DNA from: Anaerosporobacter faecicola
GTDB taxonomy: Bacteria > Bacillota > Clostridia > Lachnospirales > Lachnospiraceae
Assembly: GCF_012070565.1 (NCBI RefSeq)
Contig: NZ_JAAQRO010000008.1
Location: forward strand, 248,001-312,000
Length of the DNA stretch: 64,000 bases
Direction of reading: 5' to 3'
The translations under genes and the position numbers were made by a program. Positions 55,056 to 64,000 of the stretch are shown here, piece by piece. Numbering within the stretch: the stretch's first letter is position 1; each line of letters begins with the position of its first letter. A model generated the notes under the pieces. It worked only from the letters and a program-made list of their open reading frames with translations, searched no databases and had not been told where the DNA came from.

Positions 55056-56390
55056 CTATTTTGCTTGTAATGCCGCCATTGTAATATAATTATATGGTTG
55101 ATTAAAATGTGGAAGGAAAAATGCATCAAACAATTTAATCTTGTCAATCGTAACATTCTCCTGTACAGCCAAACTAAAGAAATGAATGGCTAACGAGATA
55201 TCGGAGTCGGAACTCAATTGTGTTCCTAAGATGATCCTTGTATTCTGGTCATACACGATTCGAATCTTAACTTTAAAATTGCCATGTTCAATAAATAATG
55301 GCTTTTGCCAATCTTCATAGTCCGTTGCCACAGCAGCCAATCCCAAACTCTTCGCTTTTGCCAAAGTTAGACCCGTTGCTAACATATTAAATCCAAAGAC
55401 ACTGATCCCATTGGTTCCTTGTACACCTTCCGTAGCAATGGACGTACCACAAGCATTATGGGCAGCAATGATACCCGACCGAACCGCATTAGAAGCCAAA
55501 GCGATATAATTCTCTCCCTTTGTTGCATTGTCGTAAACCGTTGCACAATCTCCAATGGCATATACATCAGGAACACTAGTCTCTTGCCTTCCATTTACTA
55601 AGAACGCACCATTTGTGTACAATTCTAATGTATCTTTTCCCAGCGTATTGTTCGGTTTGAAGCCCATGCATAAAACAACCATATCCGCTTGGAATTCTTC
55701 CTTGTCTGTCACAACAACTTCTACTTTTGTTGTTCCCTTAATCTCCTTCACGGACTGCCCAAATGCTAGATGAACTCCATTCTCTTCAAGATGCTTTGCC
55801 ATAAGGTCTGTAAATTCTCGATCATAATACCCACTTAGGCATGTATCCGCCATGTCGATCAATGTAACCTCATTCCCATTACGCTTAAAGGCTTCTGCCA
55901 ATTCCACTCCAATATATCCAGCGCCAACAACTACTACCCGTTTAATTCGACCACTTTCTAACTTTTGAATGACTTCTTGTGCATTTTGAAACAGTTTCAC
56001 AAATTGTACGTTCTCAAGCTCTATTCCTTTGATTGGTGGTGCAATCGGAATAGATCCTGTGGCTAATATCAATTTATCATAGGGTTGTTCACATGTCTTC
56101 CCGTTTTTTCCTGTTGCATGCACAACCTTATTCGTATAGTCCACAGATTCCACATAGGTTTCCATATACACCTTCGCACCTTTTGCCTCTAATTTATCTT
56201 TATCCGAATAAAAAAGTCCCGAAGAACCTTTGATCTGTTTTCCAATCCATAAAGCCATTCCACAACCAAGAAAGCTGATATTATCATTCGCATCAAAAGC
56301 AATGACTTCTTTGTCTGCATAATTATCTAATACTGTATTAATTGCTGCCGTACCAGCATGATTTGCACCAACAACGACGACCTTTTCCAT
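55056..56390 (-). CDS. nox: NADH oxidase / CoA-disulfide reductase-family flavoprotein
   Basis: 444 aa. FAD fold [12 protein letters not shown] at the N-terminus, the single redox cysteine in [11 protein letters not shown] (about residue 42), an NAD fold [16 protein letters not shown] near 150-165, and the second FAD motif [10 protein letters not shown] near 280. The C-terminal dimerisation domain ends HFNQPYNYI. The single cysteine supports water-forming NADH oxidase, which protects anaerobes from O2 and regenerates NAD. CoA-disulfide reductase cannot be ruled out. The start at 56390 has AAGGAG 7 nt upstream; an earlier in-frame ATG lies at 56429. Confidence 0.88.
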   Translation of the reverse strand: MEKVVVVGANHAGTAAINTVLDNYADKEVIAFDANDNISFLGCGMALWIGKQIKGSSGLFYSDKDKLEAKGAKVYMETYVESVDYTNKVVHATGKNGKTCEQPYDKLILATGSIPIAPPIKGIELENVQFVKLFQNAQEVIQKLESGRIKRVVVVGAGYIGVELAEAFKRNGNEVTLIDMADTCLSGYYDREFTDLMAKHLEENGVHLAFGQSVKEIKGTTKVEVVVTDKEEFQADMVVLCMGFKPNNTLGKDTLELYTNGAFLVNGRQETSVPDVYAIGDCATVYDNATKGENYIALASNAVRSGIIAAHNACGTSIATEGVQGTNGISVFGFNMLATGLTLAKAKSLGLAAVATDYEDWQKPLFIEHGNFKVKIRIVYDQNTRIILGTQLSSDSDISLAIHFFSLAVQENVTIDKIKLFDAFFLPHFNQPYNYITMAALQAK

Positions 56391-56615
56391 ACTTCTTCTC
56401 CTTATTAACAACATTAATTGCTTTTCCATTGTATGCTCTTTATCATCTCCAAAGTACTTATTAAATATGTAAAGGTTGAATTTTAACCACTACAAGTATA
56501 TAGTAGAAAATACGTATGAGTTGATTTTCAAATGTTTTTATCTCAGATTACCAATGAATAATCAGGCCAAAGAAACGACAGGATAACACTTATGTGAAAG
56601 GATATGTGAGGGATA

Positions 56616-57518
56616 ATGAACACCACAATACAAGACATCTTAATAAATTGGAATCTCCAAGGAACGATAACAGAGCTCCAATCCAACACTTGGGAAATTA
56701 ACAAACAGTACATACTAAAATCTTACGACGATGAAGACCTTCTAAAGAGAAACATACAGATTCTGCATTGCCTGCATTCCTGTAATGTTCCAGTTCCACA
56801 GATTCACATCTTATCTAATGGAAACGATTATCTTTCCAATGGTAAGGAATATTATCTTCTTATGAGTAAATTGCCTGGGAAACGACTAAATTCCATTAAT
56901 CAAGCTCCAGCAAAACTTGCAAGACAAATGGGCTCTGCAATTGGTACACTTCATTGTGCATTTCAAACCTGTGAAAAACAATTTACTTTTTGGGACAATA
57001 ACTTCCTTAATGAGCTAAAGGGTTGGATCTATGATTCCTTTGCTACAAACAATTGGTCTTATCTTGCAAAGGAGACTTATCTAGCCGTTGTAGACAAACT
57101 TGCCACGGCTTATCCTACTTTACCAAAACAGTTGATTCACCGCGATGTTCATTTTGGAAACTTTTTATTTGAAGAGGAAAGCTTCACTGGTTATATTGAT
57201 TTTGATCTTAGCCAAAGGAATATCCGAATCTTTGATTTGGCTTACTTTTTACTCGGACTTCTTTCAGAACGTACAACCAACCAGCTTACTGATGAGAACT
57301 GGCTGATTGCCGTAGCCAATACCATCGAAGGATATGAATGTCAACAACCTCTCATTCCTATAGAAAAAGCTCTTCTTCCAACCGTAATGAAAGGGATTGA
57401 GTTACTCTTTACGGCTTACTTTATAAATGAACAGGACGATGTTCATGCCAAGGATGCCATGTCTTTGTATCACTTTATTTGTAATATGGAAGCAGATCTC
57501 ACAAGACTCTGTATGTAA
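56616..57518 (+). CDS. APH-fold phosphotransferase
   Basis: 300 aa. The catalytic loop is LIHRDVHFGNFLF (Asp base, Asn), followed by YIDFDLSQRN for the metal site; the N-lobe carries YILKSYDDED. It resembles CotS/YtmP or homoserine-kinase-like members more than true aminoglycoside kinases. The substrate is unknown. It is divergent from the NADH oxidase gene, has GTGAGGG before the ATG and ends in a strong terminator. Confidence 0.8.
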   Translation: MNTTIQDILINWNLQGTITELQSNTWEINKQYILKSYDDEDLLKRNIQILHCLHSCNVPVPQIHILSNGNDYLSNGKEYYLLMSKLPGKRLNSINQAPAKLARQMGSAIGTLHCAFQTCEKQFTFWDNNFLNELKGWIYDSFATNNWSYLAKETYLAVVDKLATAYPTLPKQLIHRDVHFGNFLFEEESFTGYIDFDLSQRNIRIFDLAYFLLGLLSERTTNQLTDENWLIAVANTIEGYECQQPLIPIEKALLPTVMKGIELLFTAYFINEQDDVHAKDAMSLYHFICNMEADLTRLCM

Positions 57519-57563
57519 AAAGCAATAGCCTTCTGTGCTTAATTCACAGAAGGCTATTGCTTT
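57518..57563. terminator. Bidirectional terminator
   Basis: AAAGCAATAGCCTTCTGTG pairs perfectly with its complement around a 7-nt loop, with an A-tract and T-tract at the ends. It lies between the convergent kinase-fold and deacetylase genes. Confidence 0.92.
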
Positions 57564-57599
57564 ACATTTTAAATTAAAAAGATAGCGATTTCATTCCAT

Positions 57600-58412
57600 T
57601 TATTGAATATCAGCCAAAGACTTAAAGGTATATCCCATCTCTTCCCATTTGGTTAATAATTCGTCTAAAATCTCACCATTTGTCTTCGAGGTACTGTGTA
57701 GTAACACGATTGCTCCTGGATGAATACGCTTCAATAACTTATTAAAAGCCTCTTCCTTAGACGGTTGTGCGTCCACATTCCAATCCACATAAGCAAGACT
57801 CCAGAAGAATGTCTTATAACCCAAAGACTGTGCTAGTTTAAGATTTTCAACACTATACTTTCCTTGAGGTGGCCGATAGAATTTGACCATCTTTTGACCT
57901 GTGATTTCTTCATACAATTTCTCAACATCCACCATCTCTTTTTCGAATTCTGCTGGATCAGATATGGCACCCATATCTCTATGATGATAGGTATGATTTC
58001 CAACGGTATGCCCTTCTGCTACCATTTGTTTCACAAGATCAGGACTCGTTTCTAAGAAATGTCCTACCACAAAGAACGTCCCACTTACCTTGTGTTTTTT
58101 CAACGCCTCCAGAATTGGTGCAGTATTTCCATTCTCATATCCACAGTCAAAGGTAAGATAAATTACTTTCTCCTGACCTGTTCCCATAAAATATGTATCA
58201 TAATTTTTCAGTTCATCACATGATGCATTCCCTGTTGGCGGCTGCCCTTCCTGTGAAAAACCAAGTCCCCAGTTCTCACTTTCTGGCTGAACATTTCCCT
58301 TATGTTCTCTCCAGGTTGTTACTGCTTTCCCAGCTCCAGCCCCTACCAAATAGAGTAATACGTACACAATACCCAGTATGATAAGTGATTTCACATTTTG
58401 ATTGATCTTCAT
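57600..58412 (-). CDS. pdaA: Delta-lactam-forming peptidoglycan deacetylase, PdaA type
   Basis: 270 aa. A membrane anchor or signal (about 8-30) and then a polysaccharide deacetylase (CE4) domain: TFDCGYENGN (metal and base Asp), NHTYHHRD (metal His pair), RPPQGKYS and LLHSTSKTN (catalytic His). The YENGN form marks the PdaA group, which makes muramic delta-lactam in the spore cortex. This suggests that the organism sporulates. It is monocistronic. Confidence 0.9.
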   Translation of the reverse strand: MKINQNVKSLIILGIVYVLLYLVGAGAGKAVTTWREHKGNVQPESENWGLGFSQEGQPPTGNASCDELKNYDTYFMGTGQEKVIYLTFDCGYENGNTAPILEALKKHKVSGTFFVVGHFLETSPDLVKQMVAEGHTVGNHTYHHRDMGAISDPAEFEKEMVDVEKLYEEITGQKMVKFYRPPQGKYSVENLKLAQSLGYKTFFWSLAYVDWNVDAQPSKEEAFNKLLKRIHPGAIVLLHSTSKTNGEILDELLTKWEEMGYTFKSLADIQ

Positions 58413-58511
58413 GCTTACCCTACAATACTCTTTTTTATAAATATATTACCAATAAAAATGAATATACGTAAAATAATCCAACAATTACAATATGACCATC
58501 AAATTTTTTTA

Positions 58512-58540
58512 AAAAGCTCGCCATCAATCTTATGATGGTT
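58512..58540 (-). terminator. Hairpin terminator of the GyrI-like gene
   Basis: CCATCA-N6-TGATGG, then CGAGC and a T-tract on the minus strand, about 45 nt past the stop. Confidence 0.55.
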
Positions 58541-58581
58541 CTTTACTAACTCGTTCTATGATTTTTCCATGTAAATCGTTT

Positions 58582-59046
58582 CTACTTCTCAGCACATAAT
58601 CCAATATATACATAGATTTTGGCATGAACCGGATCACTATTCAGATATTCTTCAAAATCACAGACATAATTTCGTGGTAAGTCTAACTGCCATAACTTTG
58701 ACCAGAACTCTGCGACTGCCTGTTGCATATCACCTTCAACAAGAAAACGAGCATATCTTCCTGCTGGAATCGTTCTTGCAACCATGCCTTCTGGAAGCGT
58801 ATCCTTCATTTCTACTTCACAGGCAACTACAACGGTATAATCTCCTTTTTCATCACTGGCATAATCCGTATAGATTCCTACCGCATGATTATTTGCCTTA
58901 TGTTCGATTTTTGGATATACTTCAGCAGAATAAAATTGCTGCCATAATCCTCCGATTACACTCCCCATCTCTGGCGAAGCATTGTTCGTTCTTGCTTCAA
59001 GACCTACTACCATCTTTTCTTCCAATGTTACAATTTCATAATTCAT
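58582..59046 (-). CDS. Stand-alone GyrI-like small-molecule-binding protein
   Basis: 154 aa. Only the GyrI-like/AraC effector-binding fold is present: VTLEEKMVVGLEART, then GIYTDYASDEKGDYTVVVACEV, IPAGRYARFLVEGDM and YIGL at the end. No DNA-binding domain. Such proteins bind or hydrolyse cationic drugs, or inhibit gyrase in some bacteria. It is related in fold to the effector domain of the MerR protein at 32978. A ribosome site (AAAGGGGAGT) precedes the ATG. Confidence 0.85.
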   Translation of the reverse strand: MNYEIVTLEEKMVVGLEARTNNASPEMGSVIGGLWQQFYSAEVYPKIEHKANNHAVGIYTDYASDEKGDYTVVVACEVEMKDTLPEGMVARTIPAGRYARFLVEGDMQQAVAEFWSKLWQLDLPRNYVCDFEEYLNSDPVHAKIYVYIGLCAEK

Positions 59047-59163
59047 ATAGAAAACTCCCCTTTCTGTTTATGGGGATATCATAGCAGGCTTAATCTGACA
59101 TCGTTTGTCATATTATAAAGTTTTTTTCATTCTTGCATTAAAAATATAATCCCATTCTGAATC

Positions 59164-59709
59164 CTAATTCATTTTTCGGTATTTGCGATAATAATAATAA
59201 CTTTCACTTTCCATGTTTGGTTGTTTATGATTGATTGGTGTTCGTTTTTCAAAAAGTTCAAATCCTGCTCTTTCTGCAACCTTGCATGATGCCTCGTTTG
59301 CACAATCAATTGTAAGAATCATATATGGCAAGTCGGACACGGACATACACCAATCAAACAATGCCCCCAATGCCTCTGTTGCATACCCGTTTCCTTGATA
59401 TGCGTCATCTAGAAAATAAGCCATTTCCACTTCATTCAAGGTATCTTCCACCCCCATTCCAACACTACCGATCATGAAATCCTCCTGTTTCAATGTAATG
59501 GCATATCTTTTGTTCTCATATACATCTTTTGAATTTTTCTTCGTCTGGTGCCAATCAATGTAGTCCCAAAAAGCTTCCGGAGATGGTCCATTTTCTGACC
59601 AATCTTTCATAAATCGTACAACATTTCTTTGCCATACAATATCATAAAGTCTAACTGCATCTTTTCTTTCCAAATCTCTTATAATTAATCTTTCTGTTTC
59701 TATATACAT
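59164..59709 (-). CDS. GNAT acetyltransferase, RimJ/RimL type
   Basis: 181 aa from the ATG at 59709, which has GGGGGGAT 3-9 nt upstream; a longer frame to 59781 is less likely. The N-terminus IETERLIIRDLERKDAVRLYDIV and the acetyl-CoA part FLDDAYQGNGYATEALGALFDW with NEASCKVAERAGFE are typical. The acceptor may be a protein N-terminus or a small amine. Monocistronic. Confidence 0.85.
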   Translation of the reverse strand: MYIETERLIIRDLERKDAVRLYDIVWQRNVVRFMKDWSENGPSPEAFWDYIDWHQTKKNSKDVYENKRYAITLKQEDFMIGSVGMGVEDTLNEVEMAYFLDDAYQGNGYATEALGALFDWCMSVSDLPYMILTIDCANEASCKVAERAGFELFEKRTPINHKQPNMESESYYYYRKYRKMN

Positions 59710-59850
59710 TTTATCCCCCCATATTTTGAACCTACCTCTATTACTGTAGGCATTTTCTCGTAAGAAATTCTCTTCCATCATTGTAGTATAAGATTCGATG
59801 TATGCGCAAGCTCGTTTTCTATTCTATTAATGATTGAGCCTATAAAACCA

Positions 59851-59884
59851 CAATAAAGGGCTGTTTCACAACAGCCCTTTATTG
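59851..59884 (-). terminator. Terminator of the mannosyltransferase gene
   Basis: CAATAAAGGGCTGTT and its exact complement form a 15-bp stem with a 4-nt loop, 25 nt past the stop of the mannosyltransferase gene. Confidence 0.85.
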
Positions 59885-59908
59885 TATTCAATATATATTT
59901 ACTTCACC

Positions 59909-61723
59909 CTAAACGAATGGCCATGAAGAAAACCATTTTAAACACGTCTGTACATAATCATGACTTGCAGGATATCCGGAAAGTACGGGGTAGAAAAGAA
60001 TAAATGCGATAACCGTTAAGGCAACATAACCACATAAAATCCTCTTCTGCCACTTCTTTTTTCCAAACTTATTCTGAAGAAATGTCATGATTAAATGAAT
60101 GGTATACCCCAAAATTAATATAAGAAAAACAGAACTCCCAAAATAGTGGTAGATAAATGTTACTCTGGTGATCAACATCCATGGTACCAATTGTACAAGA
60201 TAACCGATTAATAGATATTTCGCAGTGAAATCACTATATCTGATGATTCGGTATCCCATATAGAATACACCTAGTAAACCACTCCACCATATAATTGGAT
60301 TTCCCATTGCGCTGATGGATTGTGCCTGATTATTCCCAATGTTACTGAAATAATATAGAATTGGTCGTATATCCAATAACCACGTGTACCATTTGGACCC
60401 ATATGGATGGGTTGCTACCAACTTGGAATGATAAGACAACATGAATTGCTGATTATCCCACATTCTCTTAAGCAAGGAATCGCCTTCATTGCCACTTACA
60501 AACGGCAGATAAGACAGGATATAGATCAAAGCTGGAACAACGACAAAAGCAATTAAACAGAAGCCGATGGTTTTTACAAAAGCAGGTACGAATTTCTGTA
60601 TAATCTCCTGATGAGAAATTCCATTGCTACTTTCTTCCGGACAAGATTTTGCATATCGATATTCACGAAAACGAATATACATCTGCCAAAAGAATAAGAT
60701 TGCCAGGCCGACTGCGGCATAGACTCCCGTCCATTTTGTTGATACTGCCAGACCCATCGTAAAGCCACATAAGCCTAATGGGATACACGTTTTAAGGAAC
60801 GATGTGTCATAAAAACTCGTTCTCATGTACCGTAGCATAAAATAATACATTACAAGGATAAAGAATACGGCATAAACATCAACCGTAGCAATTCTTGTCT
60901 GTGTAAAATGCATGAAATCCGAAGCCAGGAATATGGTGGTTACCAAAGCAATCTCCCGTTTTCGAAACAATTCACTAGCCAGTACATACATGACAGGAAT
61001 CATTGCGATACCAAACAGCATTCCTATGACTCGCCAACCAAATGGATTCATACCAAAGATCTTGATTCCTACTGCAATGATGATTTTTCCCAAAGGCGGA
61101 TGGGAAATTTCATATGTCGTATCTCCGTGCAGAAACTCATATCCAGTTCTTGCAAAATATATTTCATCAAAATAGGTACTATTTTCAAAACTTCTCTTTT
61201 CAGGTACTAAATCTTGTTCATCAAATAACGCATAATTTTCATCTGTAACATTCGGGGTAATCTTGTTTCCATTGCTATCCCAAAGGGCAAGTTCAATGAT
61301 CGCTGTTGGCTGTTGTCTTGGAATAATACAGAACTGGCTTCCTGTAGCTGTAATCTCTTCCTCTCCCCATGAGAATACCGATTTCATATAAATGTTTTTA
61401 ACGATTTTCCATGTTCGTGAAGTATCCTCCCAAACATACAGATCAAAATCACGCTTTCCATATTGCCCATTATAATAGGTGATTTTTGAGAGTGTATGTA
61501 CACGATCAAAATCTATGTTCAACTGCTGATTGACTTCCTTACTTTCCCAAGTGGATTCCGCAGCTTCTTTTGCACCCAAATTATAAAAGGCAAATACGGC
61601 ATAGATTACAGTCACAAGGAATAACCCAATCCAATCTGCTTTGGTAAAATGATACCGTTTTTCAGACACTCTTATACGATACTCTTTATTCAGTTTCTCT
61701 TTATATTTCAACTTTTTTAACAT
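59909..61723 (-). CDS. Protein O-mannosyltransferase (GT39), with inserted ectodomain
   Basis: 604 aa integral membrane enzyme that transfers mannose from a polyprenyl phosphate to Ser/Thr of exported proteins. Helix 1 is at about 30-50; the first external loop has the acidic catalytic motif FDEIYFARTGYEFLHG and YEISHPPLGK (about 187-215). About nine further helices follow. Before the catalytic loop, residues 52-180 form a beta-rich, discoidin-like insertion (FDRVHTLSKITYYNGQYG, WKIVKNIYMKSVFSW). This layout is common in clostridial PMT proteins but absent in yeast. It is monocistronic. Confidence 0.88.
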   Translation of the reverse strand: MLKKLKYKEKLNKEYRIRVSEKRYHFTKADWIGLFLVTVIYAVFAFYNLGAKEAAESTWESKEVNQQLNIDFDRVHTLSKITYYNGQYGKRDFDLYVWEDTSRTWKIVKNIYMKSVFSWGEEEITATGSQFCIIPRQQPTAIIELALWDSNGNKITPNVTDENYALFDEQDLVPEKRSFENSTYFDEIYFARTGYEFLHGDTTYEISHPPLGKIIIAVGIKIFGMNPFGWRVIGMLFGIAMIPVMYVLASELFRKREIALVTTIFLASDFMHFTQTRIATVDVYAVFFILVMYYFMLRYMRTSFYDTSFLKTCIPLGLCGFTMGLAVSTKWTGVYAAVGLAILFFWQMYIRFREYRYAKSCPEESSNGISHQEIIQKFVPAFVKTIGFCLIAFVVVPALIYILSYLPFVSGNEGDSLLKRMWDNQQFMLSYHSKLVATHPYGSKWYTWLLDIRPILYYFSNIGNNQAQSISAMGNPIIWWSGLLGVFYMGYRIIRYSDFTAKYLLIGYLVQLVPWMLITRVTFIYHYFGSSVFLILILGYTIHLIMTFLQNKFGKKKWQKRILCGYVALTVIAFILFYPVLSGYPASHDYVQTCLKWFSSWPFV

Positions 61724-61879
61724 TTTCAGACCCTGTCCATTGATTTTTGCTATTATTTTATTCTTTCCAAAGATATATAGTACGCTAATTTCGCATGCTT
61801 GTAAAGATTTACCGACTTATTTTAAGAATCTTTGCTGATACTGCTCGGGTAAGCATAAAACAGAGATGCAATCTCGTTG

Positions 61880-61998
61880 GGACTTTGGCTCGTTGCTCGC
61901 GTAAACTATGATAAACACGCTTTGCGAGTTTATCAAGTTATCGCGGCAGTCGCCAAGGTCTCAAGTAAACTTGGACTTTGGCTCGTTGCTCGCGTAAA
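61880..61998. repeat. 26-bp direct repeat flanking a hairpin
   Basis: A 26-bp unit beginning GGACTTTGGCTCGTTGCTCG occurs at 61880-61905 and, identically, at 61973-61998. Between them GATAAAC-A-CGC-TTT-GCG-A-GTTTATC (61910-61934) makes a hairpin. The GC content is higher than its surroundings. Nothing coding is seen in the 304 bp spacer. Confidence 0.85.
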
Positions 61999-61999
61999 T

Positions 62000-62028
62000 A
62001 AAAAGAGTGGCACTTCAACATGCCACTC
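62000..62028 (-). terminator. Terminator of the LytTR / pseudo-ATPase operon
   Basis: GAGTGGCA-N8-TGCCACTC with TTTTTATTT after it on the minus strand; the stem begins at the stop codon of the ATPase-like gene. Confidence 0.9.
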
Positions 62029-62645
62029 TATAAATATATGATTTGATCACATATTCGTTCTATATATTCTTGTTTTTCACTTGCAATACATATGGTATTA
62101 CCTAATTTTTTTAGCCGCATTAAGATTTTCCGAATCTCTGCATGGTTCTCTTTGTTTCCTTCTGTAAAGATCCCTGCATCAAGTAGCAATACCTTTTGTC
62201 CTTCCATGATCGCTTGGGCAATACTTAACTTCTGTCGCATACGCTTTGTATAGTGTAGTACTTTCTTTCGATTAGTAGGTGATAATCCAACAAATTGAAT
62301 TGCATCTTTGATTTCCGTTTCGCCCACTTTACCATTCATTCCTGCAATGTATTTGAGATTACGGTATCCCGAATACTCCTCTAAGAATCCAATATCGGAG
62401 ACATAAACTCCTACTTGCCCTGGAACTTGCCCATATTTCCCCAAGTCTTCCTTGTCGTAAAAAATCTTACCCGTACATGGTGTAATCTCACCAGCTAACA
62501 TTTGCATTAATAATGTGGTTTTCTCATAAGTCGTGCCTACAAATCCTACTACTTCACCTGTATTAATGGAAAGATTTAATTCTTCCACCATTGTTTCATT
62601 CTTTTTTCTTTTTGTCACATGTTCTAGTCTAATAACTTGTTTCAT
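62028..62645 (-). CDS. Degenerate ABC ATPase-like protein
   Basis: 205 aa with the fold of a BcrA-type ABC ATPase but damaged catalytic motifs. Walker A is GTTYEKTT (residues 37-44), without the central glycines and one residue short. The signature reads YTKRMRQK instead of a LSGGQ-like form. Walker B is LLLDAGIFTEG, with Ala157 in place of the catalytic Glu. The switch histidine is replaced (CIASEKQEY). It cannot be expected to hydrolyse ATP. It follows a LytTR regulator by 46 nt and no permease is adjacent. A regulatory partner of the LytTR protein is likely. Confidence 0.8.
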   Translation of the reverse strand: MKQVIRLEHVTKRKKNETMVEELNLSINTGEVVGFVGTTYEKTTLLMQMLAGEITPCTGKIFYDKEDLGKYGQVPGQVGVYVSDIGFLEEYSGYRNLKYIAGMNGKVGETEIKDAIQFVGLSPTNRKKVLHYTKRMRQKLSIAQAIMEGQKVLLLDAGIFTEGNKENHAEIRKILMRLKKLGNTICIASEKQEYIERICDQIIYL

Positions 62646-62691
62646 TTGTATCTTCCTGTACTTCCTTCCTTCATATAGGGCAAACGATAGT

Positions 62692-63393
62692 TTACCACAA
62701 TGTACTAGGAAGATGCAACTGTAATTCTCCTCGCTTTTTTACACTAAGTGAAATCCAATCGTCTCCGACCTTCACCTGTTGGTCCTTAATCTCCTTTATT
62801 TCGTTCACATTAACGATATAAGAACGATGACAGCGAAAAAAATGTTTCGGTAATTTCGCTTCCATCTGGCTAATTCCTGCTCTCATTTGATAGGTTCCAT
62901 TGGTTGTATGGATCTCAACGTAGTGACCAAACGCCTCTAGATACTGAATGGAATCATAGGCTATTTTATAATAGCGATTATCATTATGGATAATCATCAC
63001 CTCTTGGTTGCGATCGGACATTTCTTTTGCTTTATTCAAGCATTGAAAAAATTCCGATGCATGTACAGGTTTTAATAAGTATCTCCATGCATTCACTTCA
63101 TAGCCTTTCAGCACATACTCAATCCTTGAAGTTAAGAAAACAAGTGTCAACATGTCATCCCGCTCTCTGATCTTACGCGCCGCCTTCATTCCGTCCATTC
63201 CCTCTAATCCGATATCTAGAAATACGATGTCATAATTGACACCAGAATCCCAAGATGCAAGGAACTGCTCACCTGAAGTAAAGAATGCAACATTTACAGC
63301 AACTTTCGTCTGTATCATCCATTCAGAAATCAGCTTTTTTAAGGTATTCTGTTGTTCTTGTTCATCTTCACATAATGCAATGTTCAACTTCAT
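62692..63393 (-). CDS. LytTR-family response regulator
   Basis: 233 aa. Receiver with acidic E9/D10, phospho-acceptor D60 (IVFLDIGLEGMDG), TSR and the LLKPV lysine; C-terminal LytTR DNA-binding domain (YYKIAYDSIQYLEAFGHYVEIHT, FFRCHRSYIVNVNEI). Members such as AgrA and LytR respond to peptide signals or membrane state. There is no kinase gene in the visible neighbourhood. It is first gene of a unit with the degenerate ATPase and lies 75 nt after the ABC exporter gene. Confidence 0.92.
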   Translation of the reverse strand: MKLNIALCEDEQEQQNTLKKLISEWMIQTKVAVNVAFFTSGEQFLASWDSGVNYDIVFLDIGLEGMDGMKAARKIRERDDMLTLVFLTSRIEYVLKGYEVNAWRYLLKPVHASEFFQCLNKAKEMSDRNQEVMIIHNDNRYYKIAYDSIQYLEAFGHYVEIHTTNGTYQMRAGISQMEAKLPKHFFRCHRSYIVNVNEIKEIKDQQVKVGDDWISLSVKKRGELQLHLPSTLW

Positions 63394-63467
63394 AACCTCC
63401 TATCAGATCGAGCGACGGTAGTTTTATCCTGCGTAAATAACATTTTACCAAACTAGTCGTTTAGGGT

Positions 63468-64000
63468 TCAATTTGGTGATGCCGTCCTAGAAAATTGCAA
63501 CTGATAAAGTTCCTGGTATCTTCCACTTTGGCTGATTAGTTCCTTATGATTTCCTGATTCAATCATATCCCCATGTTCAAGTACAAGGATACGATCGGCA
63601 TGCTGAATGGTTGATAGACGATGTGCTACAACCAAGATGGTTCTTCCCTTCATAAGTTCCTCAATTGCCATCTGCACCTTCTGCTCCGATTCTGAATCCA
63701 ACGCCGAGGTTGCTTCATCCAATAGAAGAATCGGTGCATTCTTTAGAAATGCTCGAGCAATCGCAAGTCGTTGTCTCTCTCCTCCAGACAACTTATATCC
63801 ATTCTCTCCAATCATTGTATCATAACCATTTGGTAATTTCAAAATGAACTCGTGTGCAAAGGCTTTCTTTGCAGCAAGATAAACTTCATCCTCAGTAGCC
63901 GTAACATTTCCATAGACAATATTATCATAAATGGTACCGTCAAATAATTTTGCTTCTTGTTCAACATAAGCAAACTGGTTACGCAGATATTCCAAAGAAT
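63468..64000 (-). CDS. ABC exporter (MsbA/LmrA type), C-terminal part, cut by window edge
   Basis: The 3' end of a longer gene whose start lies beyond the right edge. The visible 177 residues are the nucleotide-binding domain: FAYVEQEAKLFDGTIYDNI (Q-loop region), LSGGERQRLAIARA, LLLDEATSALDSESE and VVAHRLSTI, then a short tail. This form belongs to ABC exporters with a fused membrane domain (drug, lipid or peptide export). The Walker A lies outside the window. Confidence 0.9.
   Translation of the reverse strand, partial: SLEYLRNQFAYVEQEAKLFDGTIYDNIVYGNVTATEDEVYLAAKKAFAHEFILKLPNGYDTMIGENGYKLSGGERQRLAIARAFLKNAPILLLDEATSALDSESEQKVQMAIEELMKGRTILVVAHRLSTIQHADRILVLEHGDMIESGNHKELISQSGRYQELYQLQFSRTASPN

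Noticed and set aside
61880-61998. CRISPR array
   Set aside because: Only two repeats with a 67-bp interval, an internal hairpin, and no cas genes.

Overview
The window reads as the chromosome of a low-GC, Gram-positive, anaerobic, probably spore-forming member of the Clostridia, most likely the Lachnospiraceae (cluster XIVa). The grounds are AT-rich sequence with strong AGGAGG-type ribosome sites, consensus TTGACA-N17-TATAAT promoters, an oxygen-detoxifying flavodiiron protein and NADH oxidase, a PdaA-type cortex deacetylase, and MgtE, ABC-F and FtsX-type ABC systems typical of that group. No rRNA, tRNA, CRISPR array, transposase or phage gene was seen. This placement is inference from gene content; no search was run.

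Layout. 0-3.7 kb: a TrmB-like regulator with a diaminopimelate-decarboxylase-family enzyme behind a palindromic operator, then a flavodiiron protein with a Fur-type box over its start point. 4.2-6.2 kb: a chemoreceptor followed by a 155-bp multi-stem element. 6.5-11.8 kb: a type IIA topoisomerase pair (topoisomerase IV-like) and a patatin-like lipase. 11.8-15.1 kb: the nadABC operon for de novo NAD synthesis, with an operator over its -35 box. 15.3-17.4 kb: three small or unusual proteins, one with a 42-bp tandem repeat.

17.4-29.3 kb holds two back-to-back ABC-transporter/two-component modules (MacB/FtsX-type permease, ATPase, OmpR-type regulator, histidine kinase) and a second patatin. A third module, paralogous to the first, lies at 44.8-52.3 kb and carries an extra exported serine hydrolase. 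The transporter promoters of modules 1 and 3 share a direct-repeat site with 11-bp spacing (TTAAGR...AAGR) that is probably the response-regulator operator. All three look like envelope-stress or antimicrobial-peptide sensing and export systems.

29.4-43 kb is rich in drug-response genes: two APH-fold kinases counting the one at 56.6 kb, a MerR/UvrA-like pair, an MFS pump, GNAT acetyltransferases, and an ABC-F protein behind a transcription attenuator with tiny upstream ORFs. mgtE has two translationally coupled leader ORFs. An unusual membrane protein fuses a FUSC-like exporter domain to a HAD domain that has lost its catalytic aspartate.

52.7-64 kb: a beta-helix lipoprotein, NADH oxidase, PdaA, a GyrI-like protein, a protein O-mannosyltransferase, a degenerate ABC ATPase paired with a LytTR regulator, and the 3' part of an ABC exporter.

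A short palindromic element (around 15.75, 29.36 and 41.19 kb) keeps its loop while the outer stem changes in compensated pairs. It is the best candidate in the window for an undescribed dispersed structured element.
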